A stretch of DNA of 64,000 nucleotides from Clostridia bacterium (GTDB lineage Bacteria > Bacillota > Clostridia > Lachnospirales > Lachnospiraceae). The translations under genes were made by a program, and so were the position numbers. The notes below the pieces were generated by a model, which had not been told where the DNA came from, did no database searches, and worked only from the letters and a program-made list of their open reading frames with translations. This document shows, in pieces, positions 53,719 through 63,081 of this stretch (position 1 is its first letter; each line of letters opens with the position of its first letter). The DNA lies in contig CAJTAT010000007.1 in NCBI GenBank assembly GCA_910574475.1, forward strand, positions 153,143 to 217,142. Reading direction: 5' to 3'.

Positions 53719-54966
53719 TTAATTTTCAGCTTCCAGAGCAGCAGCCTCTTCTTTACATACCTGGTTATCATATACCTTAAAGAAGGGCCAGTAAATCACC
53801 CACGACACGGCAAACAGCACGACAGCCAGAAGAGTTCCTCTAATAGAACCAGTTGAGAAAAATGCAAAAATGAATTTCGGCAGATACCACATCTGGAATA
53901 CTTTTGTCGGAATTGGTACCAGAGAGAGATTGAATACCACCCATGTAATACATGGAAGAATGAATCCGCAAAGCCACATGGGAATCATCAAAATCGGATT
54001 AAATGCCATGGGTGTTCCATAAACCAGCGGCTCATTGATATTGAAAATACTCGGGACAATGCATGTCTTTCCCATCAGTTTCAGCCGCTTTGATTTTGCC
54101 ATAAAGCACATCATAATAGACAAGGCAAAGGTGGCTCCGCCGCCTCCGATTGTCATAATCCAAGTAACCTCGTATACATGGATGTTCGTCGCTGCCATAC
54201 CTGCTGCTGCAGCCGCTTCATTTGCTGAAATACCTGTCAAAGCGATCACAGACATTACGGAGTAGAGTACCCAGGTGGAAAGTCCAAAAGAGTACAGAAA
54301 CGCCATGGCCAGGAAATTAATAAGCACAAATCCCCAGAATGTCTCCCCAAAGTTTACTAGCGGTGCAAAGAAACTAGTAATAACTTCCAATAAATTCAAT
54401 CCAATCACAGAAGTCAGAATCCATCCAATCAGCAGAAGAACCAGTATTGGAATCAATGTATCAAACCAAACCGTCACAAAATCCGGTATTGCACTGTCCT
54501 CTTTAAACAGGCGGATTTTTCCAAACAGGCTCATCACAAATCCAACAAAAATACCCGTCACGATTGCGGCAATCATTCCCCCGGCGCCCAGCGCTTTAAA
54601 GGCTATGGTAAAATTTCCCTCCTCGATCACCGGGCAGATCACCATAATAAACAAAGCAAGACCGGCCAGACCAGCCTGATTTCTCGTGCGGCGCTGTTTC
54701 TTTTTCTCCATGATAAAGCTTGGAATCAAAAATGCCAGAAACAGTGATATCAGATTAAACGAAAAGGTCGCAAAACCACTGCAGTTTGGAAAGCTGGGAA
54801 AGGCCTCCCTGATTGTATCCAGAATCGTTCCAATTGTGCCGATAAAAATCAGCGGCATAGATGTTAAAATAGCATCCTGTACTGATGAAACATACGGATT
54901 TCTCGTAATTTTATTCATCTTCGGTGCAACACTGTCAGTCATAAAACTCATAACTTTTTCCATCAT
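53719..54966 (-). CDS. PTS cellobiose-type EIIC permease
   Basis: A membrane protein of about 415 residues and some ten segments, of the lactose/cellobiose EIIC family: NPYVSSVQDAILTSMPLIFI near the start and IFNINEPLVYGTPMAFNPIL, the conserved sugar-binding loop, near residue 310. Three ATG codons stand close together (54972, 54966, 54963); AAAGGGGG is best spaced for 54966. It imports and, with EIIB, phosphorylates the glycoside. Confidence 0.92.
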   Translation of the reverse strand: MMEKVMSFMTDSVAPKMNKITRNPYVSSVQDAILTSMPLIFIGTIGTILDTIREAFPSFPNCSGFATFSFNLISLFLAFLIPSFIMEKKKQRRTRNQAGLAGLALFIMVICPVIEEGNFTIAFKALGAGGMIAAIVTGIFVGFVMSLFGKIRLFKEDSAIPDFVTVWFDTLIPILVLLLIGWILTSVIGLNLLEVITSFFAPLVNFGETFWGFVLINFLAMAFLYSFGLSTWVLYSVMSVIALTGISANEAAAAAGMAATNIHVYEVTWIMTIGGGGATFALSIMMCFMAKSKRLKLMGKTCIVPSIFNINEPLVYGTPMAFNPILMIPMWLCGFILPCITWVVFNLSLVPIPTKVFQMWYLPKFIFAFFSTGSIRGTLLAVVLFAVSWVIYWPFFKVYDNQVCKEEAAALEAEN

Positions 54967-54980
54967 AATCATTACCCCCT

Positions 54981-55307
54981 TTAGTTCTTGCTGTTTTCGG
55001 CGAACTTATCGATTACAAAATCCACAATCGCTCCGCCGTCCAGCATACCGTACGCCTTTTGATCAATCACATAGACTGGGACCTTGTAACCATCACAGTA
55101 TTCTTTCATGCTCGCATACATATATTTCAGATGCGGTCCAAGTAAAAGCATATCAATCTCATCGATATACTCCTCCAATTCTGCATCGCTGCGTGCCAGA
55201 AAGGAGTATTCTCCCGTAATCCCTCTTTTCTTAAGTTCCTGTCGGATATTCTTGGCCATAAATCCGCTGGACGCTCCAGCCCCACATACAATAAGTATCT
55301 GTCTCAT
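54981..55307 (-). CDS. PTS cellobiose-type EIIB component
   Basis: A 108-residue EIIB of the cellobiose family, starting at ATG 55307 with AAGGAGG. The phosphocysteine is Cys8 in LIVCGAGASSGFM. The rest (IDEIDMLLLGPHLKYMY) is standard. It lies 1 bp after the HPr stop and 14 bp before the EIIC gene. Confidence 0.92.
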   Translation of the reverse strand: MRQILIVCGAGASSGFMAKNIRQELKKRGITGEYSFLARSDAELEEYIDEIDMLLLGPHLKYMYASMKEYCDGYKVPVYVIDQKAYGMLDGGAIVDFVIDKFAENSKN

Positions 55308-55308
55308 C

Positions 55309-55593
55309 CTACACCTCCTTTTTTGTGCGTTGAATGATATGCTTCTTCTCAAGAATCTCAGCGATTCCTGCTACAGCTCTTTCCTCATCCTCTCCCTCAC
55401 ATTGAATCTCAATCTCTCCATTTGCAGGGACAGATAGTTTCATCACCTGAATGATCGACTTCATATTTGCCATCCTTCCCATATATTGCAGAGTAATATT
55501 GGAATCATATTTACTCGCCTCTGTCACTGCTACAGAAGCTGGCCGCGCATGAAGCCCCACATTTTCTATCACTTTTCCACAAATATTTTTCAT
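55309..55593 (-). CDS. HPr-family phosphocarrier dedicated to the PTS operon
   Basis: A 94-residue HPr-like protein starting at ATG 55593 (MKNICGKVIE), behind GGGAG. The phosphorylatable His15 (GLHARPAS) and regulatory Ser46 (MANMKSIIQVMKL) are conserved. As first gene of the operon it would supply phosphate to the EIIA, though a general HPr is expected elsewhere. A duplicated HPr inside a cellobiose-type operon is unusual and may insulate this system from, or link it to, the general PTS. Confidence 0.88.
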   Translation of the reverse strand: MKNICGKVIENVGLHARPASVAVTEASKYDSNITLQYMGRMANMKSIIQVMKLSVPANGEIEIQCEGEDEERAVAGIAEILEKKHIIQRTKKEV

Positions 55594-55690
55594 TTTTCTC
55601 TCCCTTTTTCGTCCTTTTTCTTTTATTAAACACATTCTCTTTATTCATTTCAAACAATTATTTTTCCTTTAGGGCGGAAATTTTATTCTA

Positions 55691-55719
55691 TTGCACAGAA
55701 TCAGTAATTTTTATATGAT
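55691..55719 (+). promoter_or_regulatory. Promoter of the PRD regulator
   Basis: TTGCAC (55691-55696), 17 bp, TATGAT (55714-55719), with a second TATAAT close by at 55721. The 98-bp gap to the divergent HPr gene must also hold the operon promoter, for which no clear consensus is seen. Confidence 0.5.
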
Positions 55720-55777
55720 ATATAATAGAATTATGGTAAATTGTCTTTCTATATATTTGAACGAAGAGGTGCTATCC

Positions 55778-57679
55778 ATGTCAAAAAAAACATCTTTGCT
55801 TCTCTCTCATTTACAAAATGCTTCTTCCTGGGTTCCCTGCGCAGAGCTTTCCTCCGTATTAGGCGTTACCGAACGCCAGGTAAGGAACTATATATCCCAG
55901 ATTAACTCCGGCGAAAATATCATTCTATCTTCTTCAAAAGGCTATCGAATCAACAATACATCTCTGCACACAGAACTCTCTTTTGAAAAAGGTAGCATAT
56001 CCCCTCAAAAACGCCGGCAAAAACTCTTATTTCTGCTTATTTCCGCTTCTGAGGGTATCGACGTCTTTGATACTGCAGATGATTTCTATGTGTCTGTCTC
56101 GTCCCTGGAAAATGACTTCCAACAGCTCAAGGGACTCACTGCGCAGTTTGATCTGGCAATCCGCAGAAAAAAAGACGTTTGTTTTCTTCAAGGAACAGAA
56201 AAAAACAAACGCCGCTTTTTGCGTACCTATTTATTTAAAAACAACTGGGATGTCTTTATGGAGTGTCAGGAATTCCCGGAGCAATATGCAGAGTCTTTTT
56301 CCCGTCTCCGCCATAACCTGAAGAAAAAAATTCAGGATAATCATTTATACATTAACGATTATTCACTTGCATTATTATCTCTTTGTATTGGAATTCAGGT
56401 TCTGAGAATCTTCAATGGCTTTGCAATCACTGATTCAGCAAATTCCACGATGATACCCGAAGCATATGCAGCAACAGCATCCCATATCCGTCAGTATCTG
56501 GAGATAAATTATCAGGTATCTCTGACTGAGACAGAATACTGCCTGCTGGCGGACTCTCTGATCTCCACCACATCCCTCTGGGATCCCTCTGTCATTACTT
56601 TAGGCAATCTGGCTCTATATGTGGAAGAAAAGTATCTTGACATGACTCAGAATATTATCCAGAGCGTAAAAAGCCGTTATCCCACTGCCGCTTTTGAGGA
56701 GAGCTTTTATGTCAAATTTACCATTCACCTAAGAAACTGTTTCCTCCGCAAGGATTTCGATACTTACAATGTCAATGTATTAAACAATAAAATCAAGTAT
56801 GCCTATCCCCTTGTCCATGATATAGCCGTTTATATTGCTGATATTCTGGAACATACTTATGACCTCAACATGACCCAGAACGAGCTGGCTTATATCGCTT
56901 TTCACCTTTGTACCTCTCTGTCAAGTTATAACGAACACCAAATTACCGTGACCTACGTATATTCTGACTATTGGGGATACCACAGAAAAACACTGGAACA
57001 GCTTATCAATATTCTGGGAGACAAAGGTGTGATCAAGCAGGCCATCTCCGTGAGCGACTATTTCCCGGCCGCCTATCATTCAGATTTGATAGTCAGCGAC
57101 ACGGACATGCCCTTTTCCGGGCCCTATATCAAGATATCCTCTCTTCCGACTTCCAAAGATTTCAGCTCCATTCAACGAAATGTGGACACTCTGTACCAGC
57201 AAAAGAAATATTCCTTTTTCCGGGAAAACTTTCTCCATTTTTTTGATCCCCGCTGCTTTCTTCTGTACAAAGGTCAGGATTACCATGAACTCCTGCAGAG
57301 CATGTGCGAACACGTAATGGAACTTGGCCTCACCACGGATGACTTTTATCCAGACGTATTGAAAAGGGAAAGTTTATCCAACACTGCCTTTTTTGAGGTG
57401 GCTGTCCCTCATTCTCTGTCTGTAAACGCCCTCCACAGTTTTATCTCAATCGCTGTCTGCACTCCGCCTCTTCCCTGGGGAGAAAATCAAAAAAATGTAA
57501 AACTTGTCCTTCTGCTGGGTGTCCAGGCAAATGAAAGAAAAGCTTTCAGTCAGATTTTTGATTTTCTCGTAAATATTTTGTCGGATAACCAAAATACAAA
57601 AAAACTCTCCCAGGCAAGTGATTTTTCCTCTTTTCTGGATACCATCAACCGCCTTGCACAGACGGTTTCTTTTGATTAA
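55778..57679 (+). CDS. PRD-containing transcriptional activator (LicR/MtlR type)
   Basis: A 633-residue regulator starting at ATG 55778 (MSKKTSLLLS), with GAGGTG upstream. Its domains are an N-terminal helix-turn-helix (VPCAELSSVLGVTERQVRNY), two PTS regulation domains in about residues 170-390 (the second with LVHDIAVYIADILE and ELAYIAFHLCTSL), an EIIB-like stretch, and a C-terminal fructose-type EIIA domain with VAVPHSLS. Such proteins activate adjacent PTS operons and are tuned by phosphorylation from HPr and EIIB. It is divergent from the HPr-EII-GH1 operon and is its evident regulator. Confidence 0.9.
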   Translation: MSKKTSLLLSHLQNASSWVPCAELSSVLGVTERQVRNYISQINSGENIILSSSKGYRINNTSLHTELSFEKGSISPQKRRQKLLFLLISASEGIDVFDTADDFYVSVSSLENDFQQLKGLTAQFDLAIRRKKDVCFLQGTEKNKRRFLRTYLFKNNWDVFMECQEFPEQYAESFSRLRHNLKKKIQDNHLYINDYSLALLSLCIGIQVLRIFNGFAITDSANSTMIPEAYAATASHIRQYLEINYQVSLTETEYCLLADSLISTTSLWDPSVITLGNLALYVEEKYLDMTQNIIQSVKSRYPTAAFEESFYVKFTIHLRNCFLRKDFDTYNVNVLNNKIKYAYPLVHDIAVYIADILEHTYDLNMTQNELAYIAFHLCTSLSSYNEHQITVTYVYSDYWGYHRKTLEQLINILGDKGVIKQAISVSDYFPAAYHSDLIVSDTDMPFSGPYIKISSLPTSKDFSSIQRNVDTLYQQKKYSFFRENFLHFFDPRCFLLYKGQDYHELLQSMCEHVMELGLTTDDFYPDVLKRESLSNTAFFEVAVPHSLSVNALHSFISIAVCTPPLPWGENQKNVKLVLLLGVQANERKAFSQIFDFLVNILSDNQNTKKLSQASDFSSFLDTINRLAQTVSFD

Positions 57680-57689
57680 ATCCTTTTCT

Positions 57690-59648
57690 TTAAAATTCAA
57701 ACACAGCCACGCCGTATGGAGGTAGCTTATATTCGATGGAATAAGGAAGTCCATCACACTCGCCCTTGGCTGCTTTATATACAAGGGGCTTCTCCTGTCC
57801 ACTTCCACCAAATTCTGCTGCATCACTGTCCAGTACGAGACGATACTGCTTTCTCCTGGGTACGCCCACACGGTAGTCTTCCCGCTCCATAGGGGTGAAG
57901 TTGCAGACAAACAGCAGATTCTTTGTTCCTTTCCGGCTAAACCGCATAAAGGAAAAAATGCTTCGATATCCATCATTGGCATTCACCCACTGGAACCCTT
58001 CAGGAACCGTATCCTGCTCATACAGGGCCGGCGTCTTCCTATAGAGGTGCAGCAATGCTTTCACGAATCTCTGTAGCTGCTGATGCTTCTCTTCTCCCAA
58101 AAGGTACCAGTCAAGCTCTCTGGCCTCACTCCACTCCTGGAATTGTGCAAAATCCTGCCCCATAAAGAGCAATTTCTTGCCGGGGTGGCCGATCATGAAG
58201 GAATAAGCCACCTTAAGATTCGCAAATTTGTCATCATAAAGTCCCGGCATCTTATTAATCATGGAACATTTCAGATGCACGACCTCATCATGAGATAATA
58301 CTAAAATATAGTTTTCACTATAAGCATAGGTCATTGCAAAGGTCATAAGGTTGTGGGCGCCTTTCCGAAAATAAGGATCTAATTTCACATATTCCAGGAA
58401 ATCATTCATCCATCCCATATTCCACTTAAAGGAAAAGCCAAGTCCATCATTTTCCGGCTTGTCTGTCACCTTTGGCCAGGCGGTGGACTCTTCCGCAATC
58501 ATCATACTTCCATGATTCCGTCCCAAAAGAACAGAGTTCAGGTGTTTGAAAAATTCAATCGCTTCCAGGTTCTTGTTTCCGCCATACTTATTTGGAAGCC
58601 ACTGTCCATCCTGCTTGCCGTAATCCAAGTAAAGCATGGAGGCCACAGCATCTACACGCAGTCCGTCCACGTGATACTGCTCTACCCAGTAGAGTGCATT
58701 TGCAATGAGGAAGTTCTTCACTTCGTTCATCTCATAATTAAAGATCTTTGTGCCCCAGTCAGGATGCTCTCCCTTTCTCGGATCCGGATATTCATACAGG
58801 GGCTGGCCGTCAAAATCGGCAAGGCCATGGGCGTCTCTGGGGAAGTGAGCAGGAACCCAGTCCAGGATGACGCCAATCTTATTTTTGTGCAGGTAATTGA
58901 CAAGGTACATGAAATCTTTCGGGCTTCCATGACGGGCTGTAGGCGCATAGTATCCTGTCACCTGATAACCCCAGGAACCGTCAAAAGGATGCTCTGCAAT
59001 CCCCATCAATTCTACATGGGTGTAGCCCATCTCCTTCACATACTCTACCAGACTGTGGGCAAACTCTTTATAGGTATAGAATCCGTCCTCATTCGGCCCA
59101 TGAGGATGCTTCTTCCAGGAGCCTGGATGTACCTCATAGATAGCCATAGGCTTTTCTTTTTGATCCGTGCTCTTAGCCTTCTCGAGCCACGCGTTGTCGC
59201 TCCATTTAAAGCCGCTGATATCCTCCACCTTAGACGCCGTTCCCGGACGCAGTTCTGAGGCGTACGCGTAAGGATCTGCTTTATAAAGCAGCTTGTGATC
59301 CGTTGTCTCGATCAAGTATTTGTACAGGCTTCCAAGAGCCACCCCCGGCACAAAGAGCTCATAGATCCCCAAAGGCTCCAGCCGTTTCATCTCATGGCTC
59401 TCCTGATCCCATCCGTTAAATTCCCCGATCACATGAACCTTCAGAGCATGAGGGGCCCAGACGGCAAAGTGCACACCTTTTTTGCCCTGAAATTTTGTAA
59501 TATGAGCGCCAAGTTTTCGGAAAATGTCATAGTGATTTCCCTGTCCGAACAGATACTGGTCCATATCTGTCACAAAACACTCCGGCCTCTCATTCCGGGG
59601 CTTTATCGCCGCCTTTTTTTTGCTCTTTTGTTTCTTTGTTTCTCCCAT
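57690..59648 (-). CDS. glgB: 1,4-alpha-glucan branching enzyme (GH13)
   Basis: A 652-residue branching enzyme. An N-terminal CBM48-type domain (VHFAVWAPHALKVHVIGEFN) leads into the GH13 barrel, with the nucleophile in DGLRVDAVASMLY, the acid/base in MMIAEEST and the third carboxylate in LSHDEVVH; DGSWGYQVTGYYAPT is typical. It makes alpha-1,6 branches in glycogen. A Lys/Arg-rich extension of about 20 residues starts the protein. No other glg gene is adjacent; it converges on the PRD regulator with 10 bp between. Confidence 0.94.
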   Translation of the reverse strand: MGETKKQKSKKKAAIKPRNERPECFVTDMDQYLFGQGNHYDIFRKLGAHITKFQGKKGVHFAVWAPHALKVHVIGEFNGWDQESHEMKRLEPLGIYELFVPGVALGSLYKYLIETTDHKLLYKADPYAYASELRPGTASKVEDISGFKWSDNAWLEKAKSTDQKEKPMAIYEVHPGSWKKHPHGPNEDGFYTYKEFAHSLVEYVKEMGYTHVELMGIAEHPFDGSWGYQVTGYYAPTARHGSPKDFMYLVNYLHKNKIGVILDWVPAHFPRDAHGLADFDGQPLYEYPDPRKGEHPDWGTKIFNYEMNEVKNFLIANALYWVEQYHVDGLRVDAVASMLYLDYGKQDGQWLPNKYGGNKNLEAIEFFKHLNSVLLGRNHGSMMIAEESTAWPKVTDKPENDGLGFSFKWNMGWMNDFLEYVKLDPYFRKGAHNLMTFAMTYAYSENYILVLSHDEVVHLKCSMINKMPGLYDDKFANLKVAYSFMIGHPGKKLLFMGQDFAQFQEWSEARELDWYLLGEEKHQQLQRFVKALLHLYRKTPALYEQDTVPEGFQWVNANDGYRSIFSFMRFSRKGTKNLLFVCNFTPMEREDYRVGVPRRKQYRLVLDSDAAEFGGSGQEKPLVYKAAKGECDGLPYSIEYKLPPYGVAVFEF

Positions 59649-59684
59649 AAGACACTCTCTCCTGATTTGTTCTAAAATTCCATA

Positions 59685-59867
59685 TTACTCTTTTATTCTG
59701 TCAAGCTCTGTAAGATTAATACCCGATGCGGAAAGTATTACTTTTAATTCAATATATCTTTCTTTCATTGCCTTGTATGCTTCTGAATCTTTGTCAGACA
59801 ATGTCATATATCGCTGAAGCCTTGAAAACTCTTCAACTGACAACTTTAACATTTCGCCTTCGGTCAT
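59685..59867 (-). CDS. Small hypothetical protein (60 aa)
   Basis: A 60-residue, charged, helix-rich protein (MTEGEMLKLSVEEFSRLQRY through to SASGINLTELDRIKE), just upstream of glgB on the same strand. The ribosome binding site is weak (GGTGA). The balanced composition and lack of low-complexity suggest it is real, but I recognise no family and assign no function. Confidence 0.5.
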   Translation of the reverse strand: MTEGEMLKLSVEEFSRLQRYMTLSDKDSEAYKAMKERYIELKVILSASGINLTELDRIKE

Positions 59868-60010
59868 GTAAAATCACCAACTTTCTTCATAACTTGTACG
59901 AATTGCTACCTGCTTCTATGAATCATAGTATAACAGATTTTACCCTATTTTGACAAGAGTACACCGATATTTCAGTATAGCTATAGAGCCAAAGGCTTCA
60001 TAGTTACTGT

Positions 60011-60039
60011 TTGACAATCTACCCTCCGGGCTCTATAAT
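60011..60039 (+). promoter_or_regulatory. Consensus sigma-A promoter of the PfkB gene
   Basis: TTGACA (60011-60016), 17 bp, TATAAT (60034-60039), a perfect match to the vegetative consensus. The leader of about 60 nt contains AGCCA/TGGCT pairing and ends AAGGAGG before ATG 60105. Confidence 0.85.
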
Positions 60040-60104
60040 TTTATTTATCGAAAGAAAGGGAGCCAGGCCACCATTTATATGGCTTTTCCCAAGGAGGTTT
60101 ACCC

Positions 60105-61043
60105 ATGATCTTAACCATCACTCTCAATCCCTGTATTGACAAGACCATTTACCTTAACCGTTTAGAGGTCGGTTCCTACAATCGCGTAAAAAATACCAGA
60201 GTCGATCCTGCCGGAAAAGGCCTAAATGTCAGCATTGTGCTGAAGCATTTGGATGAGTCCACGCATTGCATGGGTTTTAATTTTAAAAATAATGGAAGCA
60301 TTTTAGAAAATGTATTGAAAAATCATGGCATTGAGCACAGTTTTATCTCTGTAGAGGGGGATATCCGCACAAACATCAAGCTCTTTGACAATTCCTGCCA
60401 GGTCATGACTGAGATCAACGAGGCCGGGCCTCTGGTTCCCGCCTCCGCTGTAGATGAATTTCTGGAGGGGGTTGACACCTTTTTGTCCCAAACTCCTACA
60501 GATCTTTTAGTTATGAGCGGAAGCATCCCTCCCGGCGTACCCACAGATATCTACCAGCGCCTGATCCGAATGGCTCACAGAAGAAATGTAAAGACTGTAT
60601 TGGACGCATCCGGCGAGCCATTGATTCTGGGCCTTCAGGAAAAGCCATATCTGATCAAGCCGAACACCCTGGAGTTTGAACAGGCCTTTCAAAAGGAGCT
60701 GGCGTCTGGAAAGAGTACCCTGGAGATCGCTCAGAAAGTAATCGAAGACGGCATCCCTTATATCTGCCTCTCCATGGGGGCCGAGGGAGCTCTCTTCATA
60801 GACAGAGATCACGCCTACCTGGCAAAGCCTTTGCCTGTAAAGCCCAAAGGCCTGACAGGAGCCGGCGATTCCATGGTGGCCGGTATGTGCTGCGCCATCT
60901 TAAGACACCTGGAGAGCGCTGATATCCTGCGCTACGCCATGGCGGCCGCAGGTGGCTCCATCCGCCAGGAGGGAACCATCCTTGCGCAGAAAAAAGACCT
61001 GGATGAACTTCTGCCCCAGGTGGAAATTGAAATGATACATTAG
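60105..61043 (+). CDS. 1-phosphofructokinase-type PfkB kinase
   Basis: A 312-residue PfkB-family kinase of the 1-phosphofructokinase/tagatose-6-phosphate kinase branch: ITLNPCIDKTIYL at the start, RVDPAGKGLNVSIVLKHL, MSGSIPPGVP, and the catalytic GLTGAGDSMVAGM. It phosphorylates fructose 1-phosphate or a similar hexose phosphate. No fructose PTS or FruR accompanies it; instead an amylase gene follows across the paired-box element. Expression from a consensus promoter suggests a general role. Tagatose-6-phosphate or another ketose phosphate is possible. Confidence 0.86.
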   Translation: MILTITLNPCIDKTIYLNRLEVGSYNRVKNTRVDPAGKGLNVSIVLKHLDESTHCMGFNFKNNGSILENVLKNHGIEHSFISVEGDIRTNIKLFDNSCQVMTEINEAGPLVPASAVDEFLEGVDTFLSQTPTDLLVMSGSIPPGVPTDIYQRLIRMAHRRNVKTVLDASGEPLILGLQEKPYLIKPNTLEFEQAFQKELASGKSTLEIAQKVIEDGIPYICLSMGAEGALFIDRDHAYLAKPLPVKPKGLTGAGDSMVAGMCCAILRHLESADILRYAMAAAGGSIRQEGTILAQKKDLDELLPQVEIEMIH

Positions 61044-61196
61044 ATCCCCGTGTGCTGAAAGGCCGAAGCGGAACTTATAATCAGCGCAGCCCAGGCCGGG
61101 CACAGAACAATTTTCAGACACTTGTTCTTAGTGGCTGAAAATTTGTTCTATATCCCCGTGTCCTGCCTGGGCGAAGCGGAACTTATAATCAGGAGG
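61041..61196 (+). ncRNA. Paired-box structured leader element, copy B
   Basis: Box 1 starts in the kinase stop codon (TAGATCCCCGTG at 61041) and box 2 (about 61150-61190) repeats it with some seven changes. Between them AGAACAATTTTCAGACACT (61104-61122) pairs with 61130-61149, and GCCCAGGCCGGGCAC (61089-61103) with GTGTCCTGCCTGGGC (61158-61172). It ends in the AGGAGG (61191-61196) of the amylase gene. Layout and pairings match copy A at 33715-33869, including the conserved A-G mismatch and one-base bulge in the hairpin. Confidence 0.65.
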
Positions 61197-61206
61197 TATA
61201 TTTAAC

Positions 61207-62952
61207 ATGGCATGGTACGATGAAGCAGTTTTTTACCATATTTATCCCCTGGGGCTCACCGGCGCCCCAAAAGAAAATTCTTATGCTCAGCCTGAGCATC
61301 GGCTGAACACATTAATTCCATGGATTTCCCACATCAAAGAAATCGGCTGTAATGCAATCTATATTGGCCCTCTCTTTGAGTCTGTGGGACATGGATATGA
61401 GACAACAGACTATAAAAAGCTGGACAGCCGGCTTGGAACCAATGAGGATTTGACCCATTTTGTATCCGAATGTCATAATCAGGGAATCCTGGTTATCCTG
61501 GATGGCGTATTCAACCATACCGGCAGGGACTTTTTTGCCTTTCGGGACATTCAGAAGAACAGGGAGAATTCCCCTTATAAAGACTGGTATTGCAATGTAA
61601 ACTTCTGGGGAAACAATGAGTACAATGATGGCTTTTCTTACGAAAACTGGGGAGGCTATAATCTTCTCGTGAAGTTAAACCAGCACAATCCGGCTGTGAG
61701 AGATTATATCTGCGATGTCATCCGCTTCTGGGTTCACGAATTTCAGATTGATGGAATCCGCCTCGACGCTGCAGATGTCTTGGATTTTCAGTATATGCAG
61801 TCTATCCGCCAGGTAGCCAATGAGGTGAAGCCTGACTTCTGGCTCATGGGCGAAGTGATCCACGGCGATTACACCCGCTGGGTGAATGAGGGAACCTTAC
61901 ACTCCGTCACCAATTATCATTTGCATAAAGCGCTCTACTCCGGCCATAATGATCACAACTATTTTGAGATCGCCCATACGGTAAAACGCCTCTACTCAAT
62001 GGGCGGAAACCGGCCAGACGGGCTCAAGCTTTATAATTTCGTAGACAATCACGATGTGGAGAGAATCTATACCAAGCTTCAAAACAAGGCGCACTTTATT
62101 CCTGTTCACATCTTACTCTACACCCTTCCCGGGATCCCCTCTCTTTATTATGGATCTGAGTTTGGAATCGAGGGAAGAAAAGAGCGTTACTCCGACGATT
62201 CCCTTCGTCCCGCCCTTTCTCTTGAAAATTATACAAATGCAGTGAAGGACAATCCCTTTACCCGCCTGATTGCCGCATTGGGCCGTATCCGCCAGACCAC
62301 ACCGGCTCTCTCCTACGGAGACTACCAAGAGCTGCTCTTGACCAACCGCCAGTATGCATTTTCCAGGAATTTCAACGGAACCTCCGTTGTGGTCACAGTG
62401 AATAACGACGACAGCGACTTTATTATGACCCTTCCAGCCATGAATGTGAGAGCCTATATGGGAGCCCTGACGGGGGAAAAGGTGTCGGTCGGCAACGGAA
62501 ATATCGTAGTCAATGTAAAGGCCAACAGCGGCGAGATCTGGATTCCTGTATTAGGGGAGCAGAAAAATGAGCCTGCAATGGATACGGTGCCAGTTGAGAC
62601 TGTGATTCCCACAGAAGCCGCAAGGACTGAAGAGTCTCCTGTGGGTATGAAAGAAGATAAGGAGCCAGAGGCTTTTGAAGCTCCAAAGCCTGAAAAGCCT
62701 GCAGAACCAACAGCGGCGATACAGACGGTTAATTCGCCGGAAGCTATTAAAACGGCAGCGCAAAAGGAGACGGCAACGCCGGAAGACCAAGAAATGGCAG
62801 AGGCTTTTGAAAGGGGTAAGATTGCAGGCCTTCAGGAAGCCATCCTGGCTATTATGGAAAAGAATGGGCCTGTCACAGACCAGATGTGCAGGGATGTCAT
62901 GGATAATGTATATCATGATTCTCTCATTACTTGGATTAAAAGCTTTCGTTGA
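61207..62952 (+). CDS. Intracellular GH13 alpha-amylase-family enzyme with C-terminal extension
   Basis: A 581-residue protein without signal peptide. Residues 1-455 are a GH13 catalytic unit: VILDGVFNHTG, nucleophile in DGIRLDAADV, acid/base in LMGEVIHG, and FVDNHDVERI. It probably degrades imported or stored alpha-glucans. From about 470 to 525 runs a Pro/Glu/Ala/Thr-rich linker, then a 50-residue helical tail (EMAEAFERGKIAGLQEAI to the end) of unknown role. AGGAGG belongs to the paired-box leader. It is probably cotranscribed with the PfkB kinase. Confidence 0.9.
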   Translation: MAWYDEAVFYHIYPLGLTGAPKENSYAQPEHRLNTLIPWISHIKEIGCNAIYIGPLFESVGHGYETTDYKKLDSRLGTNEDLTHFVSECHNQGILVILDGVFNHTGRDFFAFRDIQKNRENSPYKDWYCNVNFWGNNEYNDGFSYENWGGYNLLVKLNQHNPAVRDYICDVIRFWVHEFQIDGIRLDAADVLDFQYMQSIRQVANEVKPDFWLMGEVIHGDYTRWVNEGTLHSVTNYHLHKALYSGHNDHNYFEIAHTVKRLYSMGGNRPDGLKLYNFVDNHDVERIYTKLQNKAHFIPVHILLYTLPGIPSLYYGSEFGIEGRKERYSDDSLRPALSLENYTNAVKDNPFTRLIAALGRIRQTTPALSYGDYQELLLTNRQYAFSRNFNGTSVVVTVNNDDSDFIMTLPAMNVRAYMGALTGEKVSVGNGNIVVNVKANSGEIWIPVLGEQKNEPAMDTVPVETVIPTEAARTEESPVGMKEDKEPEAFEAPKPEKPAEPTAAIQTVNSPEAIKTAAQKETATPEDQEMAEAFERGKIAGLQEAILAIMEKNGPVTDQMCRDVMDNVYHDSLITWIKSFR

Positions 62953-62958
62953 GAATCA

Positions 62959-63034
62959 GGGGCTGTTGCAAAAAGTAGATGAGTAATCTAACAGAGCAAC
63001 AGCTCCGTTCTGAGAGTATGCCCAAAGGGCATAC
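62959..63034 (+). terminator. Hairpins after the amylase gene
   Basis: GGGGCTGTTGC (62959-62969) pairs with GCAACAGCTCC (62996-63006), and GTATGCCC (63016-63023) with GGGCATAC (63027-63034). No T-run follows. They probably end or stabilise the amylase message; the first arm also resembles ends of some insertion sequences. Confidence 0.4.
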
Positions 63035-63081
63035 CTGAAAATTAAGCGCTTACATATCATAGTTATATACATCATAATCCA

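Noticed and set aside
62959..63006. End of an insertion sequence (GGGCTGTTGCAAAA-like)
   Set aside because: Only one short arm resembles such an end, its partner is 37 bp away and there is no transposase; a hairpin at the end of the amylase transcript explains it better.
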